A stretch of 64,000 nucleotides of DNA from positions 2,626,001 through 2,690,000 of the forward strand of contig JALMGJ010000014.1 in the NCBI GenBank assembly GCA_023362775.1, given 5' to 3'. Every line of letters begins with the position of its first letter. The first letter of the stretch is position 1. The notes beneath the pieces are model-generated. The model was not told the origin of the DNA, ran no database searches, and worked only from the letters and a program-made list of their open reading frames with translations. This DNA comes from Charina bottae (Eukaryota; Chordata; Lepidosauria; Squamata; Charinaidae). Of the stretch, positions 58,836-64,000 are shown one piece after another. Both the position numbers and the translations under genes were made by a program.

Positions 58836-59064
58836 GTACAGTTAACTTTTCATTCTATGTCTATTCCCTGTCCTCACAGTGACACTTACTGGCAGCTTCT
58901 AAGAACTACATGGAGGAATCTAATGTGGGTTGCTTTGTCCATTGTTGATGAGGGATGAATGGAGAGGGTGTTTATGTCTAGTGACTTTCCAATCAGCTCC
59001 AGGAAACACCACAGTTCTTGCAGGATGTCATCAGGAGACTCCCTTGAGTTGAGTTCAACCCCTG

Positions 59065-59265
59065 TATTTGTTTCTTATCCTACCTTTCCTTCAGAAACTC
59101 AAGGAACATATATAGTGCTCCCTCCTACTTTTCCTCACAACAACTCAGTAAGGTAGGTTGGACTGAGAAACAGTGATCAACCCAGAGTTTCCTTGGCTGT
59201 GGGTGATCTTGAATCTAGATCTCCCTGGTCCTAGCCCAACACCTTAACAACTACACTACACTCAA
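59065..59265 (-). mobile_element. Old CORE-SINE, minus strand
   Basis: TATCCTACCTTTCCTTCAG, CACAACAACTCAGTAAGGTAGG and CCTAGCCCAACACCTTAAC follow the order tail, core, tRNA head of a CORE-SINE in reverse, with much more divergence than the 102-bp-module group. Single core module. Confidence 0.6.
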
Positions 59266-59789
59266 CCTTCAGTTTCTTGGTAACAATATGGATGCATCTT
59301 GCTGTTGCCTTTTTGCGGAATGTTTTTTTCAACTTTCCAGTCTAGCCTGATTGTTTTGGGATCAGCTAGATGATGTGGGACTGGACATGAACTAGGACTA
59401 TATGTGAGATCATCAGAAAATCCTGGAGAGTTAGCTAGTTTGGGAGCCTGGAAGGAAATGATAACCCACTTCCATATGGTTGCCAAGGAAAACTATATGG
59501 ATATGTCCATTTAGTCACTAGAAGTCAATATCAACCAAAGGGAGAGTTCACTTTTACAGTAGAATTTGTGGGATCAATTTAATTTAGTTATTTGTTCAAT
59601 TATTCATTCAATTTATAAGGCCACCCAACTCAGAATTGTACTCTGAAAACATAGGCAAGGCCCTTGTGGAGATTAGACCAACTACCTATTCTCTTGATCA
59701 TTTTCTATTGTGGCTGTTAAGATCTAGTGGGGGAAACCTAACAGTGGGTCCAAGGACTAGTTAGTCCTTCTTTATACGGTGGAATGATG

Positions 59790-60805
59790 CTCTGTGCCAT
59801 GATGTGACTTCTTTGGAGATGCTCTACTTAGACCCTGAGGATTTAGACAGCTATCCAGTGAGGGCTAGAAGGAGGCTATTGAACTACAAGCATTTTTGGA
59901 AGAAGCCAATTATGTAGATCCATTTTAGTCTGGCTTCCAGCCTGGACATAACACAGAAACAGCCTTGGTTGCCCTGACCGATGGCTTTATTGGAGTTAGA
60001 CAAGGGACTTGCAGTCAGAAAATAGCAAAGGGAGAGTTCCACTGGGCCCCATTGAAGGGTCCCACAGGATTCTATTTTTCTCCCCTCTTGTTCATTATCT
60101 TTATAAAGCCACTGGGCAAGGGTCCATCTGGAATATCATAGTATTGTGTCATCAATATGCCAATAACTATCAGTTCTATCCCTCCTTTCCACTGAATTAG
60201 AAGAGGATATACAGGACTTGTCTGTTATCTGGAGATACTGATGGATTAGAGGTAGGCCAGAAAATGGAAGTTGAATTTATATAAGATGGAGGTACTGTGG
60301 ATAGGTGGTTCTCAGGCCTAGGAATTGGGGGGAAGCCTGCTATGGACAAGGCAGCATTTTCGCCAAAGGAGCAAGGGCACAACTTAGAGGCCTTCCTTGT
60401 TCCAGTTTGTCTCTAGAAGTACAGGTGGCCTTAGTGGCAGAGAGGGCCTATGGCCATGTTTGCTGGTAAAACCTGTTCTGATCCTACCTGGACAAGGATA
60501 GCCTAGCTTGTGATCCATACTCAAATAATCTCACAATTGGATTTCCATAATGCATTCTGTATGGGGTTACCATGAAGAAGCTGCAACTAGTGCAGAACAC
60601 AGCTGCCCATGACACAAATCCCAAAAGAACTGACAGTGGCCAAAGCAGTTAAAAGGTCACCTTCCCCAATATCAACCAACCTTAAGATCAGCTGGAGGGA
60701 CCCTTCTTGGAGCCCCACCAGCTGGTTTGATTCACAGTGCTGTGGCCAAGAGGAAGACCTTCTCAGTGGTCTGAGGGAAGTATGCTTGGTCCCTATTCTG
60801 CCTTC
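59790..60805 (+). mobile_element. L2-clade LINE remnant
   Basis: GGAAGAAGCCAATTATGTAG, ATCCATTTTAGTCTGGCTTC and GAAACAGCCTTGGTTGCCCTG are in the order seen in the L2 at 50915. No reverse-transcriptase motif can be read through the stops. It is broken at its 3' end by the duplicated-core SINE at 60815. Confidence 0.7.
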
Positions 60806-60814
60806 TTTCAGACA

Positions 60815-61150
60815 ACTGTTTGGTCTTGTGGTTAAGGCTCCAGGCTAGAATCCAGGAGACTGAGAGTTCTAGTCCTGCCTTAGGCATGAAAGCCGGCTGG
60901 GTGACCTTGGACCAGTCACTCTCTCTCAGCCCTAGGAAGGAGCCAATAGCAAACCAGGAGACTGAGAGTTCTAGTCCTGCCTCAGGCATGAAAGCCGGCT
61001 GGGTGACCTTGGGCCAGTCACTCTCTCTCAGCCCCACTCACCTCACAGGGTTGTTGTTGTGGGGAAAACAGGAGGAGGAAGTAGTATTAGGTATGTTTGC
61101 CGCCTTGAGTTATTTATACAAGTAATAAAGGTGGGATTAAAAAATCTAAA
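60815..61150 (+). mobile_element. CORE-SINE with two 102-bp modules and full tail
   Basis: A head with GGTCTTGTGGTTAAGGCTCC is followed by module starts CCAGGAGACTGAGAG at 60852 and 60954 (period 102). Then come CACCTCACAGGGTTGTTG, CCGCCTTGAGTTATTTATAC and GGTGGGATTAAAAAA as tail. It is the only two-module copy here with the complete 3' end, and lies at the 3' part of an L2. Confidence 0.85.
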
Positions 61151-61894
61151 AAAAAACTGAGGACATACTTACTTACTTATGCATTAGTAGGAAAACACCT
61201 ACTCCATAACTGCCAGCCCCACTAAGTAGACCAGATCAGGAAATCAACTCCACAGGAAGCCTAAAACTACTTTTATTGAGACTGGCTACAATAACAGAAT
61301 CTTGCAGGTCTGATTGTGCTTTATTTCCTCCTCCTCCTTATACTCCAGTGAATTAAGGAAGCCTCTGTCTGAGGCACTTCTGAATGTTATCTGGACATTC
61401 TGTGCTTAAAAAATGCTTCACCCCTTTGGCCTAGACAACGGCTCCTGCACATCTCCATCAAGGTCGTCCTCCTCACTCTCTACAATAACCAATTTGCCCC
61501 TTCCATTGCCTTTTAAAAAAACACTTTATTTTAACTTTTTTTGTAGATGATTGTTTTATAGCACTTTTGTATCATTCTGGGCTCTCTGGGAAGAAAGTGA
61601 TATAGGAATAAAACCACTTGGGAAGAAAGTAAAATAAAAAAGTTATTTGTAAGAAACCAGTGAAACCATTCACTCCAAGAGCACGGTAATACCTCATGAA
61701 GCCATCACATTATATGGCTGGAAGGTGAAAGCAAGAATGAGGGTAACACTGCATGCGCTGATGCTTTTCCCTGAACTTCAAGCAGTTCCTGATGCGCAGC
61801 TAGAGATGTGTCTGCTTTGGAGGGGATCGTGTATCAGCTCCTGGCTGCTTGAATTCTTGCACAGAACTGAACCAGCTGGCTTTTGGTCTAACCC

Positions 61895-62024
61895 AGTGCT
61901 GTTCAACCTTCACAACTTTAAGACATGTGGACTTCAACTCCCAGAATTCCCCAGCCAGCATGCTACCAGGGGAATTCTGGGCGTTGATGTCCAAACATTT
62001 TAAAGTTGCCAAGGTTGAGAAATA
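61895..62024. mobile_element. Miniature hAT-type element, 130 bp
   Basis: It starts CAGTGCTGTTCAACCTTC and ends GCCAAGGTTGAGAAAT, with flanks GTCTAACC/ATCTAACC (7 of 8). Same family as 16127 and 39515; the terminal few bases at the right have mutated. Confidence 0.75.
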
Positions 62025-64000
62025 ATCTAACCCATCAAGGCACTTCTAATGTCCTTAATAAAATGTGAATAGTAAGAGTTGCTTAGCACAAATTAGTTGC
62101 ACCTTGACTGCTTTGTAAAGCGCATCTGTGACCTTGGGGATTTTACTGGAAAAGATACACTTTTTTGGAATTGAATGTCACACAAAAGTTCGCTGCTCAA
62201 ATAATAGACGATGGAGGACCTTCCCACAGAGGAAGAAAAATCCTAATATGTAAAGGGGAATCCTTCCATTCTCGAATGCATTGGTTTGTCTTTTCTATAA
62301 AATGCAGATACCCTAACTGCTGAGTGGTTGCTCACTCTGAAAGCAGTGAATAATGAACAGAAGCCAGCACATAGCTTCTTAAGGCTGATTTGAATATGGG
62401 CTGGACTGATGGTGCCCCAACACAGGCCTTAACATATTTAGACAGGGAAGTTAGAGATTAGCTTCCACAGAACCAGATGGCACACTGCTGTGTTCGGATA
62501 TGAATTCCACTGCGGAAAATCAGAGTTGGGTGTTTAAGCCAATAAAAAAGGAGTCTAGATTGCAGACTGAATACAAATCCAATTATGCAGTGTGGGGATG
62601 AAACATAAAGCGAGGATTTTCCAGAATAAAAAATGATTATACTTTTATTAGCAACAATTAGCTTTTGGCAGCTTCAGAGTGAAATGATCAAACTAGGTTG
62701 AACATACTCTCTGGAAAAATATTGCATAAACAAACAAGCTTCCCGTCTTGCCCGGTTATAACCTACGTTTGCCAGATAAACAACAACAAAAGGTTGAGAA
62801 CTTCTGTATTGATTTGATCATGAGTCACATGCGAGATGTATTTATAAACGTGCTTCAAGACATCTTTTGAAAGCTGCAGGTGAAGAGTAATCACCCACAA
62901 CCGCCCATCCCACCTGGCGGTGGCATTTGTTGCTCAAGATAATTTCATACTGCTGTTACTTCAGCAGCTAGGTACATTAGCTACAGTACATTGATTAACT
63001 GCACTGGATCCGATCTTCATACATTCCCACAGCAATAGATCCAATGTTGGCTAGGGGGTTTGGGTTGCATTCCTAAAAATAATTAGCAGGAAAAAAGAAA
63101 ATCCTGCTGAATTGGATAGAAAGAGTTCCAAATAAATATGCATAGAATTGTGTGATTGATCGATCAATAGATCAACATAAATGGCATGAGGTTCACTTAA
63201 GGCTTAGATCCTAAGTGATTTGTTATTTCAAATATAATAAATCACTTTATTTCTAAAAACAGTACAAATACAATCTTAACCTTTGATCAGTTAAAACAGA
63301 AGGTGGTCAGTATGTTTCATGTTTTCTTAAAAGTGAATTATAACTGTATTAAGTACATGTATAGTCTCATTCTAAAAGTGAGTCCAGATGACTGTCGTAT
63401 AATTTTTTTATTTGATAAATGTCCAGAATTTCAGCCACTGGAATTTCTTTAAATTAAAACAAAACAAAACAAAAAAAATCCAAGCAGATTACATCTAAGG
63501 TTTCTGAAATGTAGATCATGGCTATATGTTGCTGTATATGTGGTTGTGCTGGATTGATCTACATAACTGTAGATAGTGACCAGTTGTAGCTCTTTCCCAC
63601 AACACTACCTAATTCTAGTAGAAAGAGAAGTTTCTGCCCCATATCACTGCATTTCTTTCCAATCAAAAACAGGATTGCGTCTCTTAAGTTTGCACAAGGG
63701 GCACCACAATTTCATCAATGTTTGCAGATGCAGATGAATGCTACAAAGCTGTAATACTGGCCACCATTGGGGGTCTCCTGGTGGAACTGAAGCTGTCAGG
63801 TTCATGAGCTCATAAAGGTTTTCAGAAACGCAGAGAATTTAAAACCACTTATAACACAGTTGGAACTTGTCTGCACAAAGATACAGCTGCTCTTGATACA
63901 TTTTCTAAAGTGTCTGCACCAATGAGGTGGGGCTTCAGATAACAGACACCTAATGTCAGGTGGCTGGATCTCAGATGGGGTATTTTAGTAGGGAAAAAAT

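Larger units (their letters stand above)
58836..64000 (+). other. GRIK4: GRIK4 intron, 5' part (next exon outside window)
   Basis: After the donor at 58836 I looked for an LTPYEW or pore-loop exon and found none, so the gene continues beyond the window. Contents: an old CORE-SINE (59065-59265), an L2 remnant (59790-60805), a duplicated-core SINE (60815-61150) and a miniature hAT element (61895-62024). The intervals 59270-59780, 61155-61886 and 62033-64000 show nothing recognisable. Confidence 0.85.

Noticed and set aside
58836..64000. Downstream GRIK4 exon carrying LTPYEW and the pore loop
   Set aside because: I searched by eye for the conserved residues and found none; the gene must continue outside the window.

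Overview
The window looks like squamate reptile nuclear DNA (a lizard or snake). The evidence is the repeat content: tRNA-derived SINEs of the Sauria type ending in a CCTTTACCTTT-like tail, 5'-truncated Bov-B LINE ends, L2/CR1-clade LINE remnants, CORE-SINEs, Penelope-like elements and many short hAT-type DNA elements with 8-bp target duplications. These lie around the exons of one large, conserved vertebrate gene. I see no bacterial, phage, CRISPR or retroviral coding content.

The only host gene I can support is GRIK4, the kainate-type glutamate receptor subunit KA1/GluK4, on the + strand. Seven consecutive internal exons are present: 3669-3830, 15708-15860, 17922-18026, 27811-27918, 29516-29719, 53772-53885 and 58726-58835. 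Together they hold 956 coding bases (318 codons plus two bases), all with AG/GT borders. They encode the C-terminal part of the extracellular amino-terminal domain, the linker, the S1 half of the glutamate-binding domain and the first membrane segment M1. Upstream exons (signal peptide, most of the amino-terminal domain) and downstream exons (pore loop, M3, S2, M4, tail) are outside the window. The KA1 rather than KA2 assignment rests on recalled family sequence, especially the [10 protein letters not shown] start of the ligand-binding domain.

Everything else is intron, shaped by transposons. The upstream flank has a hAT element and a Sauria SINE. The 11.9-kb intron carries a CORE-SINE with a tripled 102-bp module, RTE/Bov-B fragments and a 5S-rRNA-derived piece. 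The 2.1-kb intron holds a perfect 23-bp hairpin at the edge of a Bov-B scrap. The 9.8-kb intron has a 400-bp hAT element and a CpG-rich patch. The 24-kb intron, which splits S1, contains a nest of two different Penelope-like elements, a second copy of the 400-bp hAT element and a SINE split by one of the Penelope insertions, followed by more SINEs and an L2 LINE that still shows its YADD reverse-transcriptase motif. The last intron and 3' flank contain a 5S-derived SINE, two hAT elements, another L2 and another duplicated-core SINE.

I did not find a new multi-gene system. The most unusual observations are the recurrent 102-bp internal duplication in CORE-SINEs, the paired hAT element with exact terminal repeats and target duplications, the nested Penelope/hAT/SINE block, and the fold-back hairpin beside the Bov-B fragment. 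Repeat family names are pattern recognition without a database search.
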